A DNA stretch of 62,547 bases from Fidelibacterota bacterium (GTDB lineage Bacteria > Fidelibacterota > UBA2242 > JAFGTP01): NCBI GenBank assembly GCA_016934035.1, contig JAFGTP010000050.1, forward strand, positions 1-62,547, given 5' to 3'. Positions 25,992 through 34,847 of the stretch are shown here, in pieces. Below the pieces are notes generated by a model, which saw only the letters and a list, made by a program, of their open reading frames with translations, was not told the DNA's origin and searched no databases. The position numbers and the translations under genes were made by a program. Each line of letters starts with the position of its first letter. Positions within the stretch are counted from its first letter, which is position 1.

Positions 25992-26707
25992 GAAAACCCA
26001 GAAGAAAATTCATCCCCAGCATTTTTACAGTTTTCAATCTATTTTTTGGATTTCTCGCAATCATCAACATTTATCAGGAAAAATATGTTTCGGTTTTCCT
26101 GCTGGTCATTTTGGCCGGCGTTTTTGATTTTCTGGATGGCAAAGTTGCCCGCTGGCTCAACCAGGAAACAGAATTTGGAGTGGAACTGGATTCTCTTTCC
26201 GATATCATATCCTTTTGTGCAGTGCCGGCTTTGCTGATCAATCATTTGTTTATGGATGAATTGGGATTTATCGGTAACGCCATTAGTTTTTTTCCCTTGC
26301 TGTTCGGCGCTTTTCGTCTAGCACGGTACAATGTCTTGGCTAATGGAAAACCGATCAAATTTTTTACCGGTATGCCGGTTCCCTCATCAGCAATGTCCAT
26401 CAATGCCATTATCTGGTTCAATCTTAATCTGAACGGAACCCCCGGTAATCCCAAGATTATTTTACCATACATCATTATGATTTCATTTTTAATGGTCAGT
26501 AATATTCGCTTTCCAAAACCTCCAGGCATTTGTTTTGGCAGGGACAAAAAGAAAAACTTGGCTTCAATATTTACCCTGGCAAGTCTGGCCGGTACTTTTA
26601 TCTTTGGCGGCATTGTATTGTTTCCGGTTATGGGCTTTTATATTATTACAGCCCTGCTGAGTTGGATAGCCGGGTATGAAGAAGATTCAGAACTAATAGC
26701 AGATTAA
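25988..26707 (+). CDS. pssA: CDP-diacylglycerol-serine O-phosphatidyltransferase
   Basis: This 239-residue membrane protein has about seven transmembrane segments. The CDP-alcohol phosphotransferase motif D-G-x2-A-R-x8-G-x3-D-x3-D is intact: Asp50-Gly51, Ala54-Arg55, Gly64, Asp68 and Asp72. It starts MRKPRRKFIPSIFTVFN, typical of the PssA type II family. It makes phosphatidylserine, which the overlapping Psd decarboxylates. A role with ether-lipid substrates (archaetidylserine) is possible given the GGGPS in this window, but this is inference. Confidence 0.93.
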   Translation: MRKPRRKFIPSIFTVFNLFFGFLAIINIYQEKYVSVFLLVILAGVFDFLDGKVARWLNQETEFGVELDSLSDIISFCAVPALLINHLFMDELGFIGNAISFFPLLFGAFRLARYNVLANGKPIKFFTGMPVPSSAMSINAIIWFNLNLNGTPGNPKIILPYIIMISFLMVSNIRFPKPPGICFGRDKKKNLASIFTLASLAGTFIFGGIVLFPVMGFYIITALLSWIAGYEEDSELIAD

Positions 26708-26724
26708 TAGAAAGGTCTTATTTT

Positions 26725-26979
26725 ATGTGGAGCGCAAAAATTATTGTGGAATACAAAGAAGGTATTCTAGACCCGGAAGCCAAAGCGATTAAAAGTGCCT
26801 TTAATACCATGGGACATCATGAAATCAGGGATATTACCACCGGAAGATTTTTTCATCTGGAATTTAAGCAGGAAATCAGCCGGGAGGAAGCAGAAATAAA
26901 ACTAAAAGAAGTCTGTGAAAAGTTACTTTCAAATCCGGTAATTGAAAAATATAAATTCGAACTGGAAGAGGTTGCCTGA
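26725..26979 (+). CDS. purS: Phosphoribosylformylglycinamidine synthase subunit PurS
   Basis: This 84-residue protein is of PurS length and pattern: [15 protein letters not shown], then [12 protein letters not shown], then a C-terminal [15 protein letters not shown]. PurS bridges PurL and PurQ, which supplies ammonia from glutamine. It overlaps purQ by one base (TGATG), so the two subunits are produced together. purL is not in the window. Confidence 0.94.
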   Translation: MWSAKIIVEYKEGILDPEAKAIKSAFNTMGHHEIRDITTGRFFHLEFKQEISREEAEIKLKEVCEKLLSNPVIEKYKFELEEVA

Positions 26980-27668
26980 TGAAAAAAGTAGGTGTAGTTG
27001 TTTTTCCCGGTTCAAATTGTGACTACGATGTCTATCACGTCGTCAAAAAAATATTGAATCTCAATGCGGAATACATTTGGCACAAGGACACCTCACTCAG
27101 GGATTATGATGCGATTGTGCTTCCCGGCGGCTTCTCCTATGGAGATAATCTCAGGGCTGGCGCCATTGCGCGTTTTTCACCGGTGATGCAGGAAATTGTC
27201 AAATATGCAAAAGCCGGCAAACCGTTGATCGGTATCTGCAACGGTTTTCAGGTTCTGGTGGAAGCGGGACTTTTGCCCGGCGCCCTGATCACAAATACCG
27301 GTCTTCGCTTCCGATGTGAAGATGTTTATCTGAAAGTAGCCAACCAAAACACTATGTTCACCCGGGACTACACACCCGGGCAGGTGATCAAAATGCCCAT
27401 TGCCCATTACACGGGCAACTATTTCGCGACAGATGATGTTTTGAAAACTTTGCAGGACAATGATTCTATCATTTTTCAATATTGTGATGCAAATGGCGAA
27501 CTGACTGATGATGCCAATCCTAATGGTTCCCTGCTCAATATAGCCGGAATCATGAATCGGGAAAAAAATGTTTTGGGAATGATGCCGCATCCTGAACGGG
27601 CTTGTGAAATGATTCTGGGCTCCACTGATGGTTTGGGTGTGTTCACATCAATTCTTGGAGGAAAATAA
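26979..27668 (+). CDS. purQ: Phosphoribosylformylglycinamidine synthase subunit PurQ (glutaminase)
   Basis: This 229-residue class I glutamine amidotransferase has FPGSNCDYD at 9-17, [17 protein letters not shown] at 48-64, the nucleophile Cys87 in [11 protein letters not shown], and the His-Glu pair in [11 protein letters not shown] near residue 205. It releases ammonia from glutamine for the PurL reaction. It sits between purS and the DUF4321/tatA pair, inside the same transcript as purB and purC. Confidence 0.96.
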   Translation: MKKVGVVVFPGSNCDYDVYHVVKKILNLNAEYIWHKDTSLRDYDAIVLPGGFSYGDNLRAGAIARFSPVMQEIVKYAKAGKPLIGICNGFQVLVEAGLLPGALITNTGLRFRCEDVYLKVANQNTMFTRDYTPGQVIKMPIAHYTGNYFATDDVLKTLQDNDSIIFQYCDANGELTDDANPNGSLLNIAGIMNREKNVLGMMPHPERACEMILGSTDGLGVFTSILGGK

Positions 27669-27670
27669 AA

Positions 27671-27946
27671 ATGGTTAAAAACGGAAAAAAAATCTCCCTG
27701 GTGCTGGTGATTGGAGTTCTCCTTATTGGTGCCATGCTGGGCGGGTTTTTGGGTGAATTGATCAAATTGGGTTTACCAGACGGTGTTGTCAAAGATGTAT
27801 TTTTGAGAGCTATCTCGATTTCTTTCGGACCGATGCCGATTGATCTGCTGGTTTTTAACTTTGTTATTGGTTTAACATTAAAATTTAATATCACTGCAGG
27901 AATCGGTTTTATCGTAGCTTATTACCTGTTGCGATATTGGAGATAG
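27671..27946 (+). CDS. DUF4321 small membrane protein
   Basis: This 91-residue protein has two or three hydrophobic segments (about 7-30, 50-70 and 72-90). Its layout is LGEL[IV]K-like followed by FLRAISISFGPMPIDLLVFNF and a last helix ending in LLRYWR, which resembles the DUF4321 family. It sits directly before tatA, and this pairing occurs in other bacteria. Function unknown. Its position suggests an association with Tat export or with membrane proteins generally, by context only. Confidence 0.75.
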   Translation: MVKNGKKISLVLVIGVLLIGAMLGGFLGELIKLGLPDGVVKDVFLRAISISFGPMPIDLLVFNFVIGLTLKFNITAGIGFIVAYYLLRYWR

Positions 27947-27955
27947 GAGAATACT

Positions 27956-28189
27956 ATGGGTAGCATTGGTGGAATGGAAGTATTATTAATTTTTTTAATC
28001 GTCTTACTGTTGTTTGGAGCCAAAAAATTGCCAGAACTGGCCAGGGGCCTGGGAAAAGGCATTCGTGAATTCAAAAAAGCGACCAATGACATTCGAGATG
28101 AAATTGAAAGCGCTACGGATTTTGACGAGCATATCAACACCAAAAGTCAAAACAGCAGCAAAGAACCTGATAAAAAAAACGAAGAATAA
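27956..28189 (+). CDS. tatA: Sec-independent (Tat) translocase protein TatA
   Basis: This 77-residue protein has a short N-terminal helix ([30 protein letters not shown]) and an amphipathic helix with the [14 protein letters not shown] hinge, the TatA/E hallmark. The charged C-terminal tail is rich in Lys, Glu and Ser. It forms the protein-conducting part of the Tat pathway with TatB/TatC, which are not here. It is the last gene before a strong terminator. Confidence 0.95.
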   Translation: MGSIGGMEVLLIFLIVLLLFGAKKLPELARGLGKGIREFKKATNDIRDEIESATDFDEHINTKSQNSSKEPDKKNEE

Positions 28190-28210
28190 ATTTCCATGAG
28201 ATGATATGTA

Positions 28211-28240
28211 AAAAGCCCGTCAATTCGGGCTTTTATTATT
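28211..28240 (+). terminator. Rho-independent terminator after tatA
   Basis: AAAAGCCCG (28211-28219) pairs with CGGGCTTTT (28226-28234) around a TCAATT loop, followed by ATTATT. It ends the lnt to tatA run of genes. Confidence 0.85.
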
Positions 28241-28321
28241 TATTGTTTGACTGAAATTTCTTTTTGAAGAATTTACAGGTTGATTTTATTAAAAAATTGT
28301 TTTTTTTAACCGGAGAAAAAA

Positions 28322-28922
28322 TTGGGTGTTCACAGGCAAAATTCTGGAGGATTTCTGGTCACCGTCATTTTTGGGTTCAATACATTGATTTGTGGTCTGA
28401 TTCAAAAAGATTACAACCATGCCCGGCGAATGTTGAGCGAACTGGGAACTTTGGGAACGAAAACACAATATCTCTTTTCCGCAGGCATGGTAATAACAGC
28501 CATTTTCAGGATTCAATTTATGCCTAAAATTTTAAGGCGATGTTAATCCAATGGGTATGAGTAAAATACTCGTTTATTTCCTGCTTACCTTCCCTTTTTC
28601 GATGATCGGTGCCGGACTCATTCCATATCCCCTACCTTTGCATGGAATCCTGTGGGCACTTTCGATTTTATTGATTTTTTCACTACTATCGGCCTGGTAC
28701 CTCTGGGAAACAGAAATTATCATAAAAACAAGAATTTACATTATATTGTCGCTGGCATTTTTTGTTTGCAGCTATTGCGTGTTTATTCCCGGTTTTCTCA
28801 GCAATTATATCAGCCTCAAACAACGTTTTTTAAATATCACATGGACCCTTTGGTTTGTTTATATTGACATGGTTTTTTCAAAATCAACAAGGCCGGTAAC
28901 GTGTGACCCGGCGATAAAGTAA
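28322..28922 (+). pseudogene. DUF998-type membrane protein gene, frameshifted
   Basis: Two frames overlap in meaning but not in phase. From TTG 28322 the first gives FGFNTLICGLIQKDYNHARRMLSELGTLGTK, a typical start of DUF998 family integral membrane proteins, and stops at 28546. The second, from about 28551, gives GMSKILVYFLLTFPFSMIGAGLIPYPLPLHGI, the family's central PLHG-containing part, and continues to 28922. A single shift near 28530-28545 would join them into one protein of about 200 residues with about six helices. It could be real decay or a base-calling error. The next gene begins four bases later. Confidence 0.6.
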
Positions 28923-28925
28923 GCC

Positions 28926-29714
28926 ATGACCATTCAACGCCGACATTATCGGTATATGATGGAAAAGGGACGTTTTCATTCCTTTGTGGTAACTTATAAA
29001 CAGAGCGATCTCTGGATTGGTGTCAATCCCCTGGAATGTACAGATAATTTGAAAACCTTTGCTTTAGAGGAACTTATAAAACTTCGCAGCAAAATTGAAA
29101 ATTTCATCTGCCTCCACCCTGTATTTCAAAAATCCCTTTCGCCCATAGAAATTCCAGACCGGTCTCCGGACGAAATCAAAAAAATGATTGAAAGCGGGAA
29201 TCGTGCCGGTATCGGTCCGATGAGTTCGGTAGCAGGATTTTTTGCTGAATATCTTGGGCACTTGATCGAGGAAAAATTTCATCCTGATGAAATAATCATT
29301 GAAAACGGAGGCGATATTTACCTCAATGTCAGTAATAACATCACAGTATCGGTATATGCAGGTAATTCCCCTCTATCAGAAAAGGTGGGCATAAAAATTC
29401 CGGCCCATGCAACTCCTTTGGGTATCTGTACATCTTCCGGAAAAATCGGTCCGTCGCTCAGTTCCGGTAACGCCGATGCAGTTGTGATAATCTCCGGAGA
29501 TACGGCCCTGGCAGATGCCTTGGCTACGGCTTTTGGCAATAAGGTTAAAATTCCGGAAGACATAGAACCGGCCCTTCAGGAAACGGAAAAATTCACAGAA
29601 ATTTTATCAGCAATTATGATTTGTGAAGACAAGATTGGCATTCGGGGAAAATTTGAGATTGTAGCTTTGCAGGATATTAATTCAGCCGGTCAGTTTGATA
29701 TGCTCGCCGGTTAA
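28926..29714 (+). CDS. UPF0280 family protein (ApbE-like fold)
   Basis: This 262-residue protein shows GPMSSVAGFFAEYLGHLIEE and IIENGGDIYLNV, the motifs of the UPF0280 family. The family is related to ApbE FAD:protein transferases but lacks the full ApbE active site. A C-terminal block SSGKIGPSLSSGNADAVVII with Asp is also conserved. No TonB or RNF genes are close. The substrate and biological role are not known for this family. It follows the broken DUF998 gene and precedes ppdK by a 244-base gap that carries a promoter. Confidence 0.8.
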   Translation: MTIQRRHYRYMMEKGRFHSFVVTYKQSDLWIGVNPLECTDNLKTFALEELIKLRSKIENFICLHPVFQKSLSPIEIPDRSPDEIKKMIESGNRAGIGPMSSVAGFFAEYLGHLIEEKFHPDEIIIENGGDIYLNVSNNITVSVYAGNSPLSEKVGIKIPAHATPLGICTSSGKIGPSLSSGNADAVVIISGDTALADALATAFGNKVKIPEDIEPALQETEKFTEILSAIMICEDKIGIRGKFEIVALQDINSAGQFDMLAG

Positions 29715-29879
29715 GTCTGAATAAACCTTTTTTCATTAATTCTGCAGCCAGTCCACTCGATATTCAAATATTTCGGGAACACTATCCTTTCTTTTCAGTT
29801 ATAAAATGTTCTTTATTAAGTTCTTGCGAAAGGAAGGTGGCCAATAAAATTCCTGTGCCATCAGAGCCATTTATAATAG

Positions 29880-29908
29880 TTGAAATAAATTCAAACAACA
29901 CCTATATT
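29880..29908 (+). promoter_or_regulatory. Candidate promoter of ppdK
   Basis: TTGAAA at 29880-29885 and TATATT at 29903-29908 are separated by 17 bases, 51 bases before the ppdK start codon. It was read by eye. The short leader contains GGGTTGTTAAAAAACGACAATC, which could form a small stem. Confidence 0.45.
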
Positions 29909-29958
29909 TAGGGTTGTTAAAAAACGACAATCGTTAATTTAAAAATAAAGAGGTATTT

Positions 29959-32679
29959 ATGGGAAAATCAGTTTATACTTTCGGCGCTGGCAAGGCAGAA
30001 GGCAAAGCCAGTCAGAAAGCCCTTCTCGGTGGTAAAGGTGCCAACCTTGCGGAAATGAACCTTATCGGGGTTCCGGTTCCGGCGGGTTTTACTATTACGA
30101 CGGAAGAATGTTTGAATTACGGAAAAAATGGTGAGGCAGCAACTTTTGCAGCAATTAAAGACGAGGTTGTGGCTGGTGTAAAACATGTCGAAAAAATAAT
30201 GGGCGCTGAATTCGGTTCCACTGAAAACCCGCTCCTTTTTTCGGTCCGTTCCGGTGCCGCCGTATCATTACCTGGTATGATGGACACAGTTTTAAATCTG
30301 GGTCTCAATGATGAGACGGTAGAAGCGCTTGCAAAAAAATCCGGTAATGAAAGATTTGCATGGGATTCCTACAGGCGTTTTATGCAAATGTTCGGTGATG
30401 TCGTTTTGGGAGTGGAAGCCAGAGAAGGCGAACATCATGATCCCTATGAAGTTGTTCTGGACGCAGCCAAGGAAGCCAAAGGCGTCAAAGATGATACGGA
30501 ACTGACGGTTGATGATTTAAAAGAAATTGTCGCAAAATTTAAAGAAGTGACCAAAGAGTATTCCGGCAAAGAATTTCCCAAAGACCCCTGGGACCAGCTT
30601 TGGGCGGCCATTGCAGCGGTATTCAGAAGTTGGGACAATCCTCGTGCTAATAAATATCGACAGATGAACAGCATTCCCCATGATATTGGCACTGCTGTAA
30701 ACGTCCAGTCAATGGTCTATGGTAATATGGGCAATAATTCTGCAACCGGTGTTGCTTTTACTCGTGACGCTGGTACCGGTGAAGATATTTTCAATGGAGA
30801 ATACCTGATCAATGCTCAGGGAGAAGACGTCGTAGCCGGTGTCAGAACTCCCCAGGAAATTACCCTGGAAGGTTCCAAAAGATGGGCCGCCCGAGCAGGC
30901 ATTTCAGAAGAAGAACGTAAAGCCAAATACCCTTCACTGGAAGAAGCAATGCCGGCTGTCTATAAAGAACTGGATGCTGTGCAACAGAAACTGGAAAATT
31001 ATTTTAAGGATATGCAGGACCTGGAATTTACAATTCAGGATGGCAGACTTTGGTTACTCCAGACCCGTAATGGCAAAAGGACCGGTGCTGCAATGGTAAA
31101 AATGGCCATGGACATGCTGGAACAGGGTATGATTGATGAAAAAAATGCCATAAAACGAGTAGAACCCAATAAACTGGATGAATTGCTCCATCCTGTCTTT
31201 GATACCACCGCATTGGCTGAAGCCAAAGTATTGACAACCGGTCTTCCAGCTTCTCCAGGGGCTGCTGCCGGTAAAGTTGTATTTTTTGCTGAAGACGCCG
31301 CTGAATGGAAAGCAAAAGGTGAAAAAGTTGTATTAGTCCGTATCGAAACATCACCGGAAGATATTGTCGGTATGGATGCTTCTGAAGGTATTCTCACAGC
31401 CCGCGGCGGTATGACTTCCCACGCAGCTGTTGTTGCCCGTGGTATGGGTAAATGTTGCGTATCCGGCGCTGGCGATGTAAAAATTGATTATCATGCCAAA
31501 ACCATGAAAATCAACGGTGTCAACCTGAAAGAAGGCGACTGGATATCATTAAACGGTTCCACCGGTGCTGTTCTCGAAGGGAAAATCAAAACCCAGGACC
31601 CGGAATTAGGCGGTGATTTTGGAAAATTAATGGACCTATGCGATAAATACACAAAAATGTATGTCAGAACAAATGCCGACACACCCCATGATGCCCAGGT
31701 GGCCCGTGATTTTGGTGCCAAAGGTATTGGACTGACCCGTACAGAACATATGTTTTTTGAAGGGGATCGAATTAAAGCTGTTCGCGAAATGATTCTGGCT
31801 GACGATGAAGCCGGCAGACGAAAAGCACTGGCAAAGCTGCTTCCGATGCAGAGAGAAGATTTCGAAGGCATTTTTACTGCGATGAATGGCTATGGTGTTA
31901 CTATCAGGCTACTGGATCCGCCTCTGCATGAATTTGTACCTCACGAAGAAGAAAATCAGAAAGAAATGGCAGAAGAAATGGGCATTTCAGCTGCAGAAGT
32001 TAAAGCAAAAGTTGATTCATTACATGAATTTAACCCCATGCTGGGACACCGTGGCTGTCGTCTTGGCAATACCTATCCGGAAATCACGGAAATGCAGGCC
32101 CGGGCAATCATTGAAGCTGCTCTGAACTGCAAAGCAAAAGGTATTGATGCCAAACCAGAAATCATGGTCCCGTTGATTGGAACGAAAAAAGAACTTGAAC
32201 TGCAGACTTCAATCATTCGTGAAACAGTTGCTAAAGTATTCGAAGAAAAAGGTGACACCATTGATTACCAAGTGGGAACCATGATTGAAATTCCACGGGC
32301 TGCTTTGACCGCTGACGAAGTGGCTGAAGTTGCAGAATTTTTCTCCTTTGGTACCAATGATTTGACTCAGATGACTTTTGGATATTCCCGCGATGATGCG
32401 GGTAAATTCCTGCCCATTTATATCGATAAAAAACTCCTGGATGTAGATCCTTTCCAGGTACTGGACCAGACAGGTGTGGGCCAATTGGTTGAAATGGGAA
32501 CCCAAAAAGGCCGCAAAACCAGACCTGAACTGAAAGTTGGCATCTGTGGCGAACATGGTGGTGAACCCAGTTCCGTAAAATTCTGTCACAGAGTTGGCAT
32601 GAATTATGTCTCCTGTTCACCTTACCGTGTACCCATCGCACGTCTGGCTGCTGCCCAGGCTGCTGTTGAAGAAATATAG
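29959..32679 (+). CDS. ppdK: Pyruvate, phosphate dikinase
   Basis: This 906-residue protein has the full-length PPDK layout: an N-terminal ATP-grasp domain (KALLGGKGANLAEM at about 19-32, LLFSVRSGAAVSLPGMMDTVLNLG at about 92-115), the phosphohistidine domain with catalytic His488 in GGMTSHAAVVARG, and a C-terminal PEP-binding barrel. The barrel shows FFSFGTNDLTQMTFGYSRDD and Cys863 in VGICGEHGGEP. It interconverts pyruvate, ATP and Pi with PEP, AMP and PPi. It suits an anaerobic or versatile heterotroph, working either in glycolysis or gluconeogenesis with the nearby carboxyltransferase. It is followed by a clear terminator and has its own promoter. Confidence 0.98.
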   Translation: MGKSVYTFGAGKAEGKASQKALLGGKGANLAEMNLIGVPVPAGFTITTEECLNYGKNGEAATFAAIKDEVVAGVKHVEKIMGAEFGSTENPLLFSVRSGAAVSLPGMMDTVLNLGLNDETVEALAKKSGNERFAWDSYRRFMQMFGDVVLGVEAREGEHHDPYEVVLDAAKEAKGVKDDTELTVDDLKEIVAKFKEVTKEYSGKEFPKDPWDQLWAAIAAVFRSWDNPRANKYRQMNSIPHDIGTAVNVQSMVYGNMGNNSATGVAFTRDAGTGEDIFNGEYLINAQGEDVVAGVRTPQEITLEGSKRWAARAGISEEERKAKYPSLEEAMPAVYKELDAVQQKLENYFKDMQDLEFTIQDGRLWLLQTRNGKRTGAAMVKMAMDMLEQGMIDEKNAIKRVEPNKLDELLHPVFDTTALAEAKVLTTGLPASPGAAAGKVVFFAEDAAEWKAKGEKVVLVRIETSPEDIVGMDASEGILTARGGMTSHAAVVARGMGKCCVSGAGDVKIDYHAKTMKINGVNLKEGDWISLNGSTGAVLEGKIKTQDPELGGDFGKLMDLCDKYTKMYVRTNADTPHDAQVARDFGAKGIGLTRTEHMFFEGDRIKAVREMILADDEAGRRKALAKLLPMQREDFEGIFTAMNGYGVTIRLLDPPLHEFVPHEEENQKEMAEEMGISAAEVKAKVDSLHEFNPMLGHRGCRLGNTYPEITEMQARAIIEAALNCKAKGIDAKPEIMVPLIGTKKELELQTSIIRETVAKVFEEKGDTIDYQVGTMIEIPRAALTADEVAEVAEFFSFGTNDLTQMTFGYSRDDAGKFLPIYIDKKLLDVDPFQVLDQTGVGQLVEMGTQKGRKTRPELKVGICGEHGGEPSSVKFCHRVGMNYVSCSPYRVPIARLAAAQAAVEEI

Positions 32680-32700
32680 CCTTATCCTATAAGATAAATC

Positions 32701-32733
32701 AAAAGTCCCGAAATCTTTCGGGACTTTTTTTTG
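32701..32733 (+). terminator. Rho-independent terminator after ppdK
   Basis: AAAAGTCCCGA and TCGGGACTTTT form a long stem with a short AATCTT-type loop, ending in TTTTTT. It lies between converging genes. Confidence 0.85.
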
Positions 32734-32764
32734 TAGACAGAATAATTACAGAAGAGACTTTAGA

Positions 32765-33115
32765 TCAAAGGGTTATCACACGATACCCCTGCTGCAGGTA
32801 CCGGCTCATGGAAGGGTGACCGGAAATGTCGCCAGTCAAAGGAAGCCCCACTTTCTCAACAGCCTCAGCAACGCCCAGTTTTTTACTGCAGGCCAGGCAT
32901 ACTTCCCGAATCAGCCCCAGACGGTTGGCCTTTTGATAAAGAGCAAAGAGAAAATGTCCGGGATGACTCATTTCCGGGACCAGTTTAACGGCTTCACCTT
33001 CAATAACAATCAAACCCTCAAGTCCTTTATCATATAAATCAAGAGCATTAAGCAAAACATGGATAAAGCACATGGGGTTCCCCTGGTAGGCAAAAATGAC
33101 AGTTTTTTCGTTCAA
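32765..33115 (-). CDS. DsrE-like sulfur-handling protein
   Basis: The 116-residue product has a TTG start (33115) with AAAGGAGAAG upstream. It begins MNEKTVIFAYQGNPM, then alternates predicted strands and helices as in the DsrE/F/H fold, and ends GDISGHPSMSRYLQQGYRVITL. A C-x2-C pair (Cys73, Cys76) sits in REVCLACSKKL, near where DsrE-type proteins carry the active cysteine. Members relay sulfur or sulfane groups. No other sulfur genes are near. It is separated from the upstream carboxyltransferase by a hairpin. Confidence 0.75.
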   Translation of the reverse strand: MNEKTVIFAYQGNPMCFIHVLLNALDLYDKGLEGLIVIEGEAVKLVPEMSHPGHFLFALYQKANRLGLIREVCLACSKKLGVAEAVEKVGLPLTGDISGHPSMSRYLQQGYRVITL

Positions 33116-33152
33116 GTTTCTTCTCCTTTTTTTTGATGAACTATAAAATAGA

Positions 33153-33178
33153 AAAGGCTGTTCAAAAAAACAGCCTTT
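33153..33178 (-). terminator. Rho-independent terminator after the carboxyltransferase gene
   Basis: AAAGGCTGTT (33153-33162) and AACAGCCTTT (33169-33178) form a ten-base stem with a short A-rich loop. On the minus strand the stem is followed by TTTTCTATTTT, so it serves the gene ending at 33204. Confidence 0.75.
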
Positions 33179-33203
33179 AAATTGTCAATTGTCAATAATC
33201 CGG

Positions 33204-34847
33204 TTATTCAATCGCACCCTGATTGATCAGATAATCATTTTCCTGATCGGCTTTGAGTTCTGCGATTTTATTTATTTCAAACTCCTGCCTGCGCCGGTTT
33301 TGCAAAAATTTATCGGCTACCGATGGGAACAATTCCAGTAACAATTCTTCCTTCTCATTAATAGCCAGCCTGACATTGTTGTATTCTTTTAATTTAGGAT
33401 TTTTTTGTTTTTCATAGTTGGAGGTGTCGTAGGGCATTTCCTTTGGATCACCTGTGATTTTTGCCCTGAAATCGGAATCAATCGGGGTGGGTGTTTTTCC
33501 ATATTGACCTTTCACCAGATTGATAAATTGTTTGGACAGTGTGGTATAAAAAGGATTCAAACCCTTGGATTCATCCACGACGCAGTTGACAGCCTGGCCA
33601 CCGACAATCTGACTGGAAGGTGTAACCAGAGGTGGACAACCGGAATCAACTCTGACTTTGGGAACATACTTTAAGACTTTGTCTATTTTGTCCCCGAGTT
33701 TCAGCGATTCTAACTGGGCTACCAGGTTGGAGTACATGCCACCGGGAATTTCAGCTTCTCTGACAGCATCATTGGGAGGAGGAAAATTAAAATAATTTTC
33801 AATTTTATGGGTGGCTTTAAGTAGTTTGTTCCATTCCTTTTTTTTGGCAAAATCAATTGCCTGATCAAAAAGAACATTGACATTATCAGGAATGCTGTCA
33901 TGGGCTATATCAAAATCAATGGGTATTTGACTTCTGCCGTCAAATTCGGCCAGTTCCGGCTGGATTGCGATCAGTTCTTTGTTGATTTTTGCAACGGCTT
34001 CAAGATTGACGCCGGTGTCAATATCCAGTTTATCGGCAAATAATTGGACGAGTTCAAAAGCCGGTGCTGCTGTTCCGCCGGCAAAAGATAAAATAACAGT
34101 ATCAATAATATCCAAACCATGTAACATTGAGACCAGGTAAGTGGCCAAACCATATCCGGGAGTTGAGTGGGTATGCATATCGATGGGGACACTGATTTCT
34201 TTCATCAGTCTCGAGAAGAGAGCGTCAGCAAAAGCAGGATGCATCAATCCGGCCATATCTTTGAGAGTGATAATTTTGGCTCCCATTTTTTCCAGGTCTT
34301 TTGCTTTTTCAATAAAATAGTCAACGTTAAAAATATTTTTTGGCAATTTTTTATGGTTAAAAAAGGATTTTAATCTGTCGCTGAGGGTGAATTTGGGATC
34401 AACGGTATAGCATATTCCGCAATCCACGATGCCATTATATTTATTGACAATATCCACCGTGGATTGAATATTGTCAAAATCATTGAGGGCATCAAAAATT
34501 CTCATAATATGCAATCCGGATTCCAGGGCATTTTTGCAAAACCCTTCGATGACAGAGTCGGGGTAGGGATTATATCCGAATAAATTACGTCCCCGGGAGA
34601 GGGCGGTTAGTTTTGTTTTATCTCCGATTTTTGATACAATCGATTCCAGACGATACCAGGGGTCCTCATCGAGGTATCTCATGACGGAATCGGGCACAGC
34701 GCCGCCCCATACTTCCATGGCATAAAAATTTGCTTCCTGGTAATAGGGCAATACACGATCGATATGTTCCTGCTTCATTCGGGTAGCGAATTGGGATTGT
34801 TGTCCGTCGCGCAGGGTCAGGTCGCGTATTTTGAGTTGTTTTTTCAT
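33204..34847 (-). CDS. Biotin-dependent carboxyltransferase, OadA/PycB type (no biotin domain)
   Basis: This 547-residue protein has the HMGL-like TIM-barrel with RDLTLRDGQQSQFATRM (Asp14 a metal ligand), metal-binding His225 and His227 in PIDMHTHSTPG, and catalytic Lys196 in LKDMAGL. A conserved carboxylase domain (PYC_OADA) follows, with GGMYSNLVAQL near residue 374 and VTPSSQIVGGQAVN near 421. It stops before the usual biotinyl domain. The family decarboxylates oxaloacetate or carboxylates pyruvate using biotin on a separate carrier, so AccB and AccC in this window could complete the enzyme. oadB and oadG are not nearby. The response regulator upstream overlaps its start by four bases. Confidence 0.92.
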   Translation of the reverse strand: MKKQLKIRDLTLRDGQQSQFATRMKQEHIDRVLPYYQEANFYAMEVWGGAVPDSVMRYLDEDPWYRLESIVSKIGDKTKLTALSRGRNLFGYNPYPDSVIEGFCKNALESGLHIMRIFDALNDFDNIQSTVDIVNKYNGIVDCGICYTVDPKFTLSDRLKSFFNHKKLPKNIFNVDYFIEKAKDLEKMGAKIITLKDMAGLMHPAFADALFSRLMKEISVPIDMHTHSTPGYGLATYLVSMLHGLDIIDTVILSFAGGTAAPAFELVQLFADKLDIDTGVNLEAVAKINKELIAIQPELAEFDGRSQIPIDFDIAHDSIPDNVNVLFDQAIDFAKKKEWNKLLKATHKIENYFNFPPPNDAVREAEIPGGMYSNLVAQLESLKLGDKIDKVLKYVPKVRVDSGCPPLVTPSSQIVGGQAVNCVVDESKGLNPFYTTLSKQFINLVKGQYGKTPTPIDSDFRAKITGDPKEMPYDTSNYEKQKNPKLKEYNNVRLAINEKEELLLELFPSVADKFLQNRRRQEFEINKIAELKADQENDYLINQGAIE

